DNA of 64,000 bases. Origin: Tenericutes bacterium MO-XQ (lineage in GTDB: Bacteria; Bacillota_I; Bacilli_A; Acholeplasmatales; Acholeplasmataceae). The translations under genes were made by a program, and so were the position numbers. Position 1 is the first letter of the stretch; each line of letters starts with the position of its first letter. Shown here in pieces: positions 25,838 through 34,631 of this stretch. Location of the stretch: assembly GCA_002838185.1 (NCBI GenBank), contig CP017948.1, forward strand, positions 1,488,001-1,552,000. Reading direction: 5' to 3'. Below the pieces are notes generated by a model. The model did not search any database and was not told where the DNA came from. It saw only the letters and a program-made list of their open reading frames with translations.

Positions 25838-25910
25838 GTGCTCCTCCTATTTTTTTAATACCAAAAAAGGAACCATATTTATCATTTCTTTATAGCTCCT
25901 TAATAAGTTT

Positions 25911-26141
25911 TTAATTCAAGTCAAAATAAAATAATTCTTCAAATTTCTTTTCTAATATTATGCAGAATATTAATGCTAATTTCGCTGTGGGATTAAATTT
26001 TCCACTCTCAATTGCTCCTATGGTTTGCCTTGTTACACCTGACATTTTTGCTAAATCATCTTGTGTTAGGGATTTCTCTACTCGTGCAATTTTAAGATTA
26101 TTCTTTAGTTCTAATGGAGTGTTATCATTAAATGATTTCAT
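25911..26141 (-). CDS. Cro/CI-type HTH regulator (inserted in head module)
   Basis: 76 aa, almost entirely one helix-turn-helix domain (IARVEKSLTQDDLAKMSGVTRQTIGAIESGKFNPT), of the short YozG/SinR-like kind. Its start overlaps the stop of a small membrane protein. The pair has its own promoter and dyad at 26475-26535, so it can be expressed from the prophage while the late genes are silent. This is a moron-like insertion between terminase and portal. Confidence 0.88.
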   Translation of the reverse strand: MKSFNDNTPLELKNNLKIARVEKSLTQDDLAKMSGVTRQTIGAIESGKFNPTAKLALIFCIILEKKFEELFYFDLN

Positions 26142-26454
26142 AATTACCCATCGTTAAATATGTTGCGACAAAAAATAACACAATAGAAATCACAATGAAA
26201 ATAAGATTCAATTTTCTATTTCGACCATTTCTATAAAGTGAAAAAGACATAAATCCAGCTTGCCCCATCATAATCATTACTAAATCATAAGTAAAATCTA
26301 ATCCTTTAATCATCCTTAAAACATATATTATTGCAAGTACTAAGTAAACTCCCCAAAAAGCCCAATGATATGAAACATCTTTTAAATGTTTTTCTCTCTC
26401 ATCTAAATCTTGTTTTTCTTCATTAATCTTTTCTAATAATTTTTCTTTATCCAT
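26128..26454 (-). CDS. Small membrane protein paired with HTH regulator
   Basis: 108 aa: N-terminal charged coiled coil (residues 1-30, KLLEKINEEKQDLDEREKHLKD), then about three membrane segments. ATG 26454 follows AGGAGG; upstream in-frame starts have none. Small membrane proteins next to short HTH genes occur widely in Firmicutes; the function is unknown. Confidence 0.75.
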   Translation of the reverse strand: MDKEKLLEKINEEKQDLDEREKHLKDVSYHWAFWGVYLVLAIIYVLRMIKGLDFTYDLVMIMMGQAGFMSFSLYRNGRNRKLNLIFIVISIVLFFVATYLTMGNYEII

Positions 26455-26474
26455 TTTTCTTACCTCCTGCATAT

Positions 26475-26503
26475 AATATATCACAGTAAACAATTAAATG
26501 CAA
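26475..26503 (-). promoter_or_regulatory. Promoter of the HTH/membrane pair
   Basis: Minus strand TTGCAT (26503-26498), 17-bp spacer, TATATT (26480-26475), 21 bases before the ATG. Confidence 0.6.
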
Positions 26504-26535
26504 ACATAACTTTACATTTTGTAATGTTTTATTTG
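26500..26535. promoter_or_regulatory. Dyad overlapping the -35 box
   Basis: GCAAA...TTTGC outer arms with inner TTAC/GTAA form an imperfect 36-bp dyad over the -35 region; a likely autoregulatory operator for the HTH protein. Confidence 0.45.
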
Positions 26536-26615
26536 CAAATAGATGTTTTAATCAAGATTACTAGGTAAACAAATAGTCAGTTTTCTTTTGATTATGAAGT
26601 AATTGCTAGGTATTC

Positions 26616-28259
26616 CTATATCATATTTTCATAATCTGTCTTATACCTATTTAAAACTACATAAGCAATGATTAAAGCAACTGTTCCATCAATTCGTTTG
26701 TACTTCGAGTTTAGTTTCGATGGTTGAATGTTTCCATTTAAATCAACCTTAGCTTGAGTGTTTGCAAGACACCATTTAAGGATTGGATTATTGTTATAGT
26801 TTACTAAATTGTTTTTTAAATCAGCTTCTAAGATTTTCATAGGTTCTGATAATGAATATATCCCTTGTCTAACTTTCTCCATATTGAAACCTAAGTCTTC
26901 CATTTCTTTTATCCAGTACTGAGAATTCCAGGGATCATACCCTACCCATAGAGGTCTAATTCCATAAGTTTGTATCATCTTCATAAACCACTGTGTTACT
27001 AAACTAAAGTCGTTTTGATGTCCATCAGTGAGAGTCACAAAACCTTTCTTAATCCAGATATCATACGGTACGTTATCTTCTTTTATTCTTTTCTCCACTA
27101 CTTCACTTGGCATAAAGAAATGTGGGATGATGTACTTCTTGTTGCTATCTCTTTTTTGAATAACCAAGACTGCAGCTGTTAAGTCAGTTGTAGAAGATAA
27201 ATCAACTCCACCAACTGCGTAAGAATCTCTTAAATCATCGATTGAATATTTATCCTCATTGTTCAAATCATCGAACGATAACCATGATCCTGAGTCAGCT
27301 TGTTTGATATTAAAGTCTTTACAAAGCATCGTCAGCCTTGTGGATAGGTCATGCTTTGATTTATTCATAACATCTTCAAGGTAGTTATTTAATTTTACAA
27401 CACCAATACTAGGATTCGACTTTTGCCATGTCGTTGGATCTTCGTATATCTCCTTCGTGGAGTCTTGTGTGTAAAGCCAAGAAAGTACTCTGTTGTCCTG
27501 TATTTCACCTTTCAGCATCTTTCTTGCATAGTCTAATTTGCTATCTAAAAAACCACCGATGGTTGTCCCTTCAGTGGTTATGATAAATATCAGTGGTTCT
27601 TTCTTTGTGGATTGTGATTGTTTAATTGCATCATAGACTTTCGAATCTGTCATTTCATGAACTTCATCGATACAACCAACTTCAATATTATATCCATCTT
27701 TGTTTCTCGATTGCGCAGATAACTTCTTGATCTTGTTTTTAGTCTTTGGAGAATAGATGTGGTAGATATTTTTCTTACTTCTAGTTTCCTTTGATAATGC
27801 TGGAGATTGTTCACGCATGTTGTTGATCTCTTCAAATAGGATATTTGCCTGTTCTGTTGTATTAGAGGCACATACGATATCCACTCCACCTCGAGATAGA
27901 AAGAATTCAGCTAAATCTATACCTGCAACAAATGTCGTCTTCCCATTCTTACGAGCAATCAATAATATAACTTCATTAAATCTACGTAGCCCTGAGTCTG
28001 CCATTTTAAATCCATATGCTGTTTGAAGGATTGCTTTCTCCCACAATTCAAGAATAAATGGCATACCGTTGAATGGAGATTTGGTGTGCTTACAAAATGT
28101 TTCAATAAAATCAATTCTTAGTTGTCCTGGTTTTTCATCAAAATAATACAATGGATTATCTAGATCTTGTATCAATTGATCTAATTGTGTTTTTAGTTCT
28201 TCACCTACGATGATGTTTCCATTTTCGATTTCATTGTAATACTCTACCAAATAATTCAT
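26616..28259 (-). CDS. terL: Terminase large subunit
   Basis: 547 aa. N-terminal ATPase with Walker A-like LIARKNGKTTFVAG (about 100) and Walker B/catalytic GCIDEVHE. The C-terminal nuclease has Asp residues in YAVGGVDLSSTTDL and VGYDPWNS. YmfN/phi-type Terminase_1 family, typical of cos-packaging HK97-like phages. It overlaps the small subunit gene by 4 bp. Confidence 0.93.
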   Translation of the reverse strand: MNYLVEYYNEIENGNIIVGEELKTQLDQLIQDLDNPLYYFDEKPGQLRIDFIETFCKHTKSPFNGMPFILELWEKAILQTAYGFKMADSGLRRFNEVILLIARKNGKTTFVAGIDLAEFFLSRGGVDIVCASNTTEQANILFEEINNMREQSPALSKETRSKKNIYHIYSPKTKNKIKKLSAQSRNKDGYNIEVGCIDEVHEMTDSKVYDAIKQSQSTKKEPLIFIITTEGTTIGGFLDSKLDYARKMLKGEIQDNRVLSWLYTQDSTKEIYEDPTTWQKSNPSIGVVKLNNYLEDVMNKSKHDLSTRLTMLCKDFNIKQADSGSWLSFDDLNNEDKYSIDDLRDSYAVGGVDLSSTTDLTAAVLVIQKRDSNKKYIIPHFFMPSEVVEKRIKEDNVPYDIWIKKGFVTLTDGHQNDFSLVTQWFMKMIQTYGIRPLWVGYDPWNSQYWIKEMEDLGFNMEKVRQGIYSLSEPMKILEADLKNNLVNYNNNPILKWCLANTQAKVDLNGNIQPSKLNSKYKRIDGTVALIIAYVVLNRYKTDYENMI

Positions 28260-28576
28260 TCGCTTGCTCTCTTAAGAAATTCATCAAATGCATCATCTCC
28301 ATCATCCACTTGAGTACCAAGAATACTATTTAACGTTTTGATTACTGTTCCATATGAGTTAACTAACTTTGTGTAATATTTGGCTGCTTCAGTCTGACGT
28401 TGTGCTCCTTTACTTGAAGTTTGAACCGCACCATACTTTCTAATCTGTTCTTGTAACTTATCAAGTTCCACTTTCATAAATGCAGCTTGATAAATTAAGT
28501 TATCTACTAATTCCGTCTTTGATTCATCAACCAAAGAAAAAAGCGACTTTAATCGCTCGTATTCTATATTAATCAT
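28256..28576 (-). CDS. terS: Terminase small subunit (P27-like)
   Basis: 106 aa helical protein directly before terL. YQAAFMKVELDKLQEQIRKYG and KYYTKLVNSYGTVIKTLNSIL resemble the P27 small terminase family, which recognises the packaging site. Moderate ribosome site AGAGG. Confidence 0.8.
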   Translation of the reverse strand: MINIEYERLKSLFSLVDESKTELVDNLIYQAAFMKVELDKLQEQIRKYGAVQTSSKGAQRQTEAAKYYTKLVNSYGTVIKTLNSILGTQVDDGDDAFDEFLKRASE

Positions 28577-28599
28577 AACTTGAAAACCTCTTTTCTGAT

Positions 28600-28682
28600 T
28601 TTCAAAAAATCTGCCTCGTGTTTCTTAATTGCCCCCTTACGCGGTACCCTTCGCATATAATTAATAGGTATTGGGGCGGGGG
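28600..28682. other. GC-rich gap, candidate cos site
   Basis: The 106-bp space before the small terminase gene is much richer in G and C than its surroundings and holds a GCCCCC block (28629 area) and a GGGGCGGGGG block (28673 area). In HNH-containing cos phages the cohesive-end site lies here, between HNH/early genes and terS. No experimental mark is visible. Confidence 0.4.
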
Positions 28683-29234
28683 TTAGAAACTTGGTGTATA
28701 GTCTACAAAATCTACTTCATATAACTTGAAATCTTTACCTTTGTAAAGAAAATGAACTGGATAACCCATGTCTTTTAGTGCCACCCACTTACGTCCTCTA
28801 CTCAAGACTACCTCATTAATATCTTTAAGGCAATCCAATATATCCTGTCTAACACTTGAAACTAATTTTGAATTAATATTTCCCCATGCGGCTAAAATTG
28901 TAGCATCCGGATATTGATCCAATATCAATTTAATATGAGCTAAATTATCATCGTGTAGTTTCTTGTCAAAGCTCACTAGGTTTTCGATATCAGTAGCTCT
29001 ATATGGGTATAAATTTAACATTATCCAAGAATCATACTTTTTATTATAAGCTGCTTTCTCGACTCTGACTAAAGTATGATCAGGTGTTTTATCAGATGCA
29101 GTACTAGGATTAACGCCAAATACAATAAGTGGTTTTTGTCCTTTCACACCCAATGCAAATCTTGCTGAGTTGTCTGAATTATTTTTATATATCCAATCAT
29201 TATTACTATAATTTTTTAACCATTTCAATGCCAT
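28683..29234 (-). CDS. DUF1643 family protein
   Basis: 183 aa. LIVFGVNPSTASD..PDHTL, MLNLYPYRAT and AAWGN are the conserved blocks of DUF1643, a family found in phages and bacteria and thought to act on nucleic acids or nucleosides; its activity is not established. ATG 29234 with ribosome site AAAGGTG is preferred over TTG 29240. Confidence 0.85.
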   Translation of the reverse strand: MALKWLKNYSNNDWIYKNNSDNSARFALGVKGQKPLIVFGVNPSTASDKTPDHTLVRVEKAAYNKKYDSWIMLNLYPYRATDIENLVSFDKKLHDDNLAHIKLILDQYPDATILAAWGNINSKLVSSVRQDILDCLKDINEVVLSRGRKWVALKDMGYPVHFLYKGKDFKLYEVDFVDYTPSF

Positions 29235-29278
29235 ATTCAATCACACCTTTCAAAAGGTATTATAACACGATTGAACAT

Positions 29279-29563
29279 TTAACTCATTACCAAATTACCA
29301 TCTTCATCAAATTGCTGTGACTTCGAGAAACGTTTGTGTTGTTCGTTATGACATTTCTTACACAACAGTTCAAGATTCTCCTGATTCAAACTAATCGCTG
29401 GATCCTTAACGTTATGTATTGTCAGCTTGTTTATGTGATGAACTTCTTCTCCAAGAGCACCACATCTTTCACACTTACCATTAGCATATCGGATCTTGAT
29501 TTCTCTTGCTACTTGCCATGCTACTGATTTGTAAAAACGATGCAATTCTTTAGGCTTTCTCAT
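29279..29563 (-). CDS. HNH endonuclease
   Basis: 94 aa. CERCG zinc pair, the VHHINKL catalytic His pair, the Asn in SLNQENLELLC, then CKKCHNEQH. Phage HNH proteins next to terminase genes assist cos cleavage together with TerL. It overlaps the SAM synthetase gene by 14 bp. Confidence 0.9.
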   Translation of the reverse strand: MRKPKELHRFYKSVAWQVAREIKIRYANGKCERCGALGEEVHHINKLTIHNVKDPAISLNQENLELLCKKCHNEQHKRFSKSQQFDEDGNLVMS

Positions 29564-30680
29564 ATAGGTTTCTCAATTCAGTTATCTTGATATCTACATG
29601 TTCCCATTGAACATCTAAATCTTCTCTACCAAAATGTCCATACTTTGCTAACTCCTGGAACTTAACATTATCAAGGTTGAGTTCTTTTCTTATGTTTTCA
29701 GGTCTAAAATCAAACACATAGTTCACGAGTGTTTGTATCTCTTCATCAGATGTTACTCCAGTATCAAAAGTATTAATTAAGACACTCACTGGTTTTGCTA
29801 CACCAATTGCGTAGCTTAAGTGTACTTCGCAGTGTGTGGCCAAACCTGCCCCTACAACGGCCTTTGCTACGTATCTGGCATAATAAGCCGCACTGCGATC
29901 AACCTTGCTTACATCCTTGCCAGAAAAAGCTCCTCCGCCATGTTTTGCGTATCCCCCATAAGTATCAACGATAATTTTTCTACCAGTTAATCCAGAGTCT
30001 GCATATGGACCACCAATCACAAACTCTCCGGTAGGATTAATTAACACTTCAGCATCGACTATCGTATCGTAATCAAATACTTTAGTAAGTACTTCGTTGA
30101 TTATGATATCCTCATATACCTCACGGTTAATACCTTCTTTGGTTTGAGCTGAAACAACAATAGTCTGTACTTTTTTGGGTCTACCATTCTCATAACCAAC
30201 AGACACCTGACATTTTCCATCAGGGCCAAAGATATGTGAGTATTTCTCTTTACGAATTTTATCCATTTCTTTCGAGATTTGATTTGCTAACATGATCGGC
30301 AATGGCATAAATTCTTGTGTTTCATTACAAGCATAACCAAACATAATACCCTGATCACCTGCACCTTGTTCATGAGATTCAGTTGAATTCACACCAAGTG
30401 CAATATCTGGTGACTGCTTGCTAATTTTTTCCATGACTACGAATTCATCTTCATAGCCTATCTCTTTGAGTTTTTGTTTCGCTATACATGCATAGTCTAC
30501 TTTCGCAGTTGTTGTTACTTCTCCAAAGACAAACACTAAATCATCTTTGATTGCTGTCTCAACTGCTACTCGTGCGTTTTTATCTTGTTCTAAAATTGCA
30601 TCTAGTATTGCATCACTTATTTGGTCACAGACCTTATCTGGATGTCCACTAAATACAGATTCACTTGTTATTACTTGCAT
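29550..30680 (-). CDS. metK: S-adenosylmethionine synthetase
   Basis: 376 aa, full length compared with the usual 380-400. Motifs: FSGHPDKVCDQ (ATP/Mg), GAGDQGIMFGYA, the glycine-rich GGGAFSGKD loop, and DRSAAYYARYVAK. It makes SAM from methionine and ATP. Codon use matches neighbouring phage genes, and it sits between HNH and small phage genes, so it is phage-borne. Two genes upstream is a DNA methyltransferase that would use its product. Confidence 0.95.
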   Translation of the reverse strand: MQVITSESVFSGHPDKVCDQISDAILDAILEQDKNARVAVETAIKDDLVFVFGEVTTTAKVDYACIAKQKLKEIGYEDEFVVMEKISKQSPDIALGVNSTESHEQGAGDQGIMFGYACNETQEFMPLPIMLANQISKEMDKIRKEKYSHIFGPDGKCQVSVGYENGRPKKVQTIVVSAQTKEGINREVYEDIIINEVLTKVFDYDTIVDAEVLINPTGEFVIGGPYADSGLTGRKIIVDTYGGYAKHGGGAFSGKDVSKVDRSAAYYARYVAKAVVGAGLATHCEVHLSYAIGVAKPVSVLINTFDTGVTSDEEIQTLVNYVFDFRPENIRKELNLDNVKFQELAKYGHFGREDLDVQWEHVDIKITELRNLYEKA

Positions 30681-30704
30681 TACTTCATCTCCTTTATTAA
30701 CGAG

Positions 30705-30727
30705 TAAAAAAGGAGCTTATTCGCTCC
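30705..30727 (-). terminator. Internal terminator
   Basis: GGAGC-GAATAA-GCTCC followed by TTTTTT on the minus strand, at the 3' end of the small gene 30717-31019. It may attenuate read-through from early genes into metK and packaging genes. Confidence 0.7.
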
Positions 30728-31019
30728 TAAGTACTGATTTTGGTAAATATGCTGTGTATCTTGCGTAATGATATCCTTCACTTTCAACCAGGATTCCAAA
30801 GTCATGTTCATTGCTTGTTACGAAGATACAATGGAACACATCATCTTTATCGCAATACATCACATCAATGTTTTCTTTTATAAACTCATAATCATCAAGT
30901 GGATCATGTATAAATGTTTCAAACAAATCCACATCAATGATAACTTCTTTTTCAATGATGAATTCATCTTGTGGAAGAAGTTCATCCGGTGTTGCTTTTC
31001 TAATAAAGTTTACTTTCAT
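30717..31019 (-). CDS. Small phage protein, unknown function
   Basis: 100 aa, acidic; IIDVDLFETFIHDPLDDYEFIKENIDVMYCD pattern seen in uncharacterised phage proteins. ATG 31019 lies inside the stop of the upstream gene (ATGA) with GGGAG upstream, and is preferred to the longer in-frame start at 31067. No enzymatic motif. Confidence 0.7.
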   Translation of the reverse strand: MKVNFIRKATPDELLPQDEFIIEKEVIIDVDLFETFIHDPLDDYEFIKENIDVMYCDKDDVFHCIFVTSNEHDFGILVESEGYHYARYTAYLPKSVLRSE

Positions 31020-31393
31020 TTTGTAATCTCCCATGCTGTATAAACAGTTCGATATGAACAATCCCAAGTATCAAGTATAACTCCATCTACACAAGCTGTA
31101 ATGTGTCCAGCCATTTTCAAGATGTAAGTCCCCTTAGGATGTAACTCTGTAAAGTCGCTACCTTTGATTCTTGGTTCACCTTTTATCGCTTTGAAAATCA
31201 ATCTAGGATAACCCTTCAAATAATCGTATAAGAACTTCGTATCTTTGTAACTTGAGTATCCAAGTTCTCGTTTCTTGCGATTCAGTTCCCTTCGGCATTC
31301 TAGGTAATCAGTGTCGGTTGCTGTTGCGATTGCTCGAACAACACAATCTGATGTCTTGATTCCTTTGGGATGTGCGTTAAATTCCTTAAACAT
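31016..31393 (-). CDS. Papain-fold-like small phage protein
   Basis: 125 aa. TSDCVVRAIATAT (Cys16-17 region at a helix start), then KMAGHITACVDGVILDTWD, gives a Cys...His...Asp order like C39/papain-type peptidases. Such small proteins occur in phages of low-GC bacteria without known roles. Overlaps the next gene by 4 bp. Confidence 0.6.
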   Translation of the reverse strand: MFKEFNAHPKGIKTSDCVVRAIATATDTDYLECRRELNRKKRELGYSSYKDTKFLYDYLKGYPRLIFKAIKGEPRIKGSDFTELHPKGTYILKMAGHITACVDGVILDTWDCSYRTVYTAWEITK

Positions 31394-31463
31394 AAATAGC
31401 CTCCTTTGATTTGGTTACTATATATATCACTCTAAAGAGACCAAATAGCAAGTTATATTTTCA

Positions 31464-32675
31464 CTATAGTGACTTATTTTCAAAGTAATCAAAATCACTA
31501 AGTGGAGACCTTTTTCCAACTCTGATCAAATAGCAATCTTCATTTGTTCCTTTATGTTTGATATAACGTTTTACAGTCACATCAATAAACTTCTCATCAA
31601 GTTCCATTAAGAATGATTTACGATCCAGTTGATCAGCTGCTATCATCGTTGAACCAGAGCCACCAAATAGATCTAAGATTGATTCATGACGTCTTGAGGA
31701 ATTACTGATTGCTTTTCCTACAAGTTCTAATGGTTTCATTGTTGGATGTTCTTCATTCTTTCGAGGCTTGTTATATTCCCAAATCGTATCTTGAGAACGA
31801 TCATCAACAAAGTAATGCGCTGCTCCTTCTTTCCATCCATATAGAATTGGTTCATGTCGCCAGTGATAATCCTGACGTCCAAGTACTAAAGCATTCTTAA
31901 CCCAAATTAAACATTCTGCTAATTTATATCCGGCGTTTTTGAATGCATTTCTGAAGTTGAGTCCTTCTGTATCAGCGTGACACACATAAATAGCTCCACC
32001 TGGTTTTGTATGTTCAAACATATTCTTGAAAGCATCCAATAAAAAAAGATAGAAGGTATCGTCTTCCATCTTATCGTTTTTAATCTTTCCAGCTGTTCCT
32101 TCATAATCGACATTGTATGGAGGATCAGTAAACAGCATATCTACTTCTTTTCCGTCTAGTAGTGTTTTAACTTGTTCACTATTTGTTGAATCACCACACA
32201 TTAATCGATGAGGTCCAAGTTCGTAAATATCTCCTGGTTGTGAAAATGGTACTTCTGGTATTTCATCATCCACATCGAAATCATCGTCAGCTGCATTGTC
32301 TGGTAGTAGTTCTTCCATTTCCTCAAATCCAAACTGAAGCATATCCATATCTAGGTTTGCTAGTTCATCTTCTAACTTCGATAAATCCCAAGTTGCTAGT
32401 TCAGCTGTTTTGTTATCGGCTAAGCGAAATGCTTTGATTTGTTCGTCATTTAAGTCATCTGCGATAATACATGGCACTTCTTCTAAACCAAGCGACACAG
32501 AGGCTTTTAATCGGGTATGACCGGCAATTATGACATTATCACTCGTAATGACAATCGGAACTTTAAATCCGAACTCTCTGATTGAATTAGCAACTGCTTT
32601 GATTGCCTCATCGTTGTTTCTTGGATTGTTTTCGTACTCTTGGAGTGTTGATACTGATTTCATCACTATATTCAT
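31464..32675 (-). CDS. ParB-domain DNA methyltransferase
   Basis: 403 aa. N-terminal ParB/Srx-like domain (IIAGHTRLKASVSLGLEEVPCI, about 45-70), an acidic linker, then an N4/N6 DNA methyltransferase with motif IV DPPYNVDY and motif I near LDLFGGSGSTMIAAD at the C-terminus (beta-class order). It probably methylates phage DNA to evade restriction. ATG 32675 has AGGAGG 9 bases upstream; GTG 32693 overlaps that site. Confidence 0.92.
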   Translation of the reverse strand: MNIVMKSVSTLQEYENNPRNNDEAIKAVANSIREFGFKVPIVITSDNVIIAGHTRLKASVSLGLEEVPCIIADDLNDEQIKAFRLADNKTAELATWDLSKLEDELANLDMDMLQFGFEEMEELLPDNAADDDFDVDDEIPEVPFSQPGDIYELGPHRLMCGDSTNSEQVKTLLDGKEVDMLFTDPPYNVDYEGTAGKIKNDKMEDDTFYLFLLDAFKNMFEHTKPGGAIYVCHADTEGLNFRNAFKNAGYKLAECLIWVKNALVLGRQDYHWRHEPILYGWKEGAAHYFVDDRSQDTIWEYNKPRKNEEHPTMKPLELVGKAISNSSRRHESILDLFGGSGSTMIAADQLDRKSFLMELDEKFIDVTVKRYIKHKGTNEDCYLIRVGKRSPLSDFDYFENKSL

Positions 32676-33135
32676 TCGTCCAAACCTCCTCACCTTTTTC
32701 TAGGCGTTTCTTCATTAGTTCTATTTCTACTTTCTTTTCGTTGTATTCAATACCAAACTTCGTAATCAACAAATACTTGATTGCTTGAATATCAGGTAAC
32801 GATTGCTTCTTGTATTTTGTGATTCGCTTTTTCGTACCTGTTTTTGTTTCCTCGATTACGGTCTGTGTTTCTTCATATTCAAAACCTATTGCTCGTTGAT
32901 AGATAGCATCAACTAACTTCAGTTTTAGTTCTTCATCACCAAATTGAAACGCATCGTCTAATCGTTTATGTGCTTTACGTAACTTGATGACTGTTTTTTC
33001 TGTAATACCCAAATACTCAGCGACTTGTTTTTGAGTAGCTCTTTTAGATACCATTTCTGCTATGGCTTTTAATTTGTTCTCTAAATGTCCAGATTTCTCC
33101 CAACGCTCATACGTGTCAAGCATCTTTCCTTTCAT
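32608..33135 (-). CDS. HTH phage protein (small-terminase-like)
   Basis: 175 aa with an N-terminal helix-turn-helix (TQKQVAEYLGITEKTVIKLRKAH) and a long helical C-terminal half, similar in layout to terminase small subunits. As a P27-type small subunit already sits beside terL, this one may instead recruit the methyltransferase or regulate transcription. It overlaps the methyltransferase by 68 bp. Start follows GGAGTG. Confidence 0.6.
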   Translation of the reverse strand: MKGKMLDTYERWEKSGHLENKLKAIAEMVSKRATQKQVAEYLGITEKTVIKLRKAHKRLDDAFQFGDEELKLKLVDAIYQRAIGFEYEETQTVIEETKTGTKKRITKYKKQSLPDIQAIKYLLITKFGIEYNEKKVEIELMKKRLEKGEEVWTNEYSDEISINTPRVRKQSKKQR

Positions 33136-33331
33136 AAAAAATCACTCCAACTGTATCAAAAAATTGTAATTATATACCAGTTGGAATACTACAAGTATCT
33201 CTGCAAAAACAAAAAAGAACCCATTTTACTGAATTCTTAATCGTTTCTAGGCTGGTTGTTAAGCCAGTATTCCATTTTGTTTTCACCTTTGCTCATTATA
33301 ATACTACCACACCCTTGACAGTTTCACAACA

Positions 33332-33356
33332 GTTCAAAGAGGTTCAGAGTGGTTCA
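33332..33356. repeat. Three 10-bp-phased GTTCA repeats
   Basis: GTTCA at 33332, 33342 and 33352 (unit close to GTTCARAGWG), one helical turn apart, just after/at the stop of gene 33359-33574. It looks like a binding site for a multimeric regulator. Confidence 0.45.
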
Positions 33357-33358
33357 AT

Positions 33359-33574
33359 CTACTCATCTACTTCAAAGATATCATAATCAGGCTCATCATC
33401 AGGCTCGTATGGATAATCTCCTGGATTTGATAATTCTAACACTTCTCCTCCTGTATGCCAGCAACTAATAGCGTCTAACGCCATATACTCAGCTTCTTCA
33501 TATGAGTCAAACAACTCATCTAGTTCATCAGTTTCTCCATTTTGATAGTTAATTACCACTTTAAACTTTGGCAT
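33359..33574 (-). CDS. Small acidic protein
   Basis: 71 aa, over a quarter Asp/Glu (DELDELFDSYEEAEYM, EPDDEPDYDIFEVDE). KVVINYQNGETDELDELFDSYEEAE resembles a short beta-beta-alpha domain found in small phage proteins. DNA mimicry or inhibition of a host nuclease is possible but not shown. Strong ribosome site AAGGGG. Confidence 0.65.
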   Translation of the reverse strand: MPKFKVVINYQNGETDELDELFDSYEEAEYMALDAISCWHTGGEVLELSNPGDYPYEPDDEPDYDIFEVDE

Positions 33575-33644
33575 ATTAATCTTCCCCTTTCACATCGTAT
33601 TATTTTATTGAAATAATGTGTTACCTTTATTTTACATTACTTCT

Positions 33645-34055
33645 CTAGATTTTCAATAAACTTAGAGCTTTTAAATGCCATCTTTTAACTGTTGATCTAG
33701 AAATATACATTTCATCAGCTATTTGATTCCACGTTAGCCAATCAATATATCGTAATATTAGTACACGTTCCTTTTCAGAATCCTTAAGTTGTTCTATCGT
33801 TTTTAGGATATCAGCTTTAATGATTGGTAGATTGGTTTCCGTATCTTTTATTTCCAGTTCATAGTCTAGTGCTTTAAGAATCCACTTCTCAAATGGAACT
33901 TTTAGGTTTTTACCACCATCAACTCGAATTGCATCAAATTGAATTCCTGGTATCTCGTTAGCCAATCGAATATATTCATCCACTAACGCTTGTAGTTTTT
34001 GAATCTTCACTTTTGTATTGTGATATCGGCTTAGGTATTCTTTCACATCGTTCAT
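33645..34055 (-). CDS. Sigma-70 region 4-like late regulator
   Basis: 136 aa: N-terminal coiled coil, C-terminal LRYIDWLTWNQIADEMYISRSTVKRWHLKAL helix-turn-helix like ArpU/DUF1492-type phage regulators. These activate late phage transcription. Coupled by a 4-bp overlap to the RusA gene. Confidence 0.78.
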   Translation of the reverse strand: MNDVKEYLSRYHNTKVKIQKLQALVDEYIRLANEIPGIQFDAIRVDGGKNLKVPFEKWILKALDYELEIKDTETNLPIIKADILKTIEQLKDSEKERVLILRYIDWLTWNQIADEMYISRSTVKRWHLKALSLLKI

Positions 34056-34465
34056 AGCTCCTCCTTCAGTTTACTTAACACATTTATTTCGATTGATATC
34101 CCCGTTGGATCATCGGACCATAACTTCTCGACATGTTCAACTACCACTTGTGCGTCATCATTCCAGAACCCAACTTCAGTCATACAATCTTTCAGCATCT
34201 TCTCCAAGTTATCTGTATCAGGTCTAGTGACTCGCCACTCTTGATGCTTATGTCTTTTACCTCTTGGGAATCTCCATATCACATCAAGCCTAATAGGACC
34301 TTGCATCGGTTCCTTCGGTTTGAATGGTTTCAGATGCTTGATAATCGTTCGTCTTGCTTTCTTTAGTTTTTCCGGTTTATAGAAAACTGGTTTGTTGTTC
34401 ACCAGTGTTACTTTGTTTTGTTGTGCAGTAATTGTTGGTGGATCTAGTAGTAGAAATATTTTCAT
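34052..34465 (-). CDS. rusA: RusA-type Holliday junction resolvase
   Basis: 137 aa. The family core RPDTDNLEKMLKDCMTEVGFWNDDAQV contains the catalytic Asp residues (DTDN and NDD). Resolves branched replication intermediates before packaging. Strong ribosome site. Confidence 0.92.
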   Translation of the reverse strand: MKIFLLLDPPTITAQQNKVTLVNNKPVFYKPEKLKKARRTIIKHLKPFKPKEPMQGPIRLDVIWRFPRGKRHKHQEWRVTRPDTDNLEKMLKDCMTEVGFWNDDAQVVVEHVEKLWSDDPTGISIEINVLSKLKEEL

Positions 34466-34518
34466 AATTTCCTCCTTTTTCAGAATTTTTTAGAATTTTT
34501 AGATGAAGATAGGCAAAT

Positions 34519-34586
34519 GCTGACAATGATGCATTTGTTTGGGATAGGGCAGGCTTACAAGCCCTATCCTACAAACATGTGTCAGC
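34519..34586. repeat. Long imperfect hairpin between rusA and primase
   Basis: Outer GCTGACA/TGTCAGC and inner GGATAGGGC/GCCCTATCC (perfect 9 bp) arms around a 10-base loop, 68 bp in all. Too long and without a T tract for a simple terminator; a possible origin or regulatory structure. Confidence 0.55.
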
Positions 34587-34631
34587 GTGTTGTGCAGCAA
34601 CATGTATATATAAGCCCTTTCTGCAACATTC

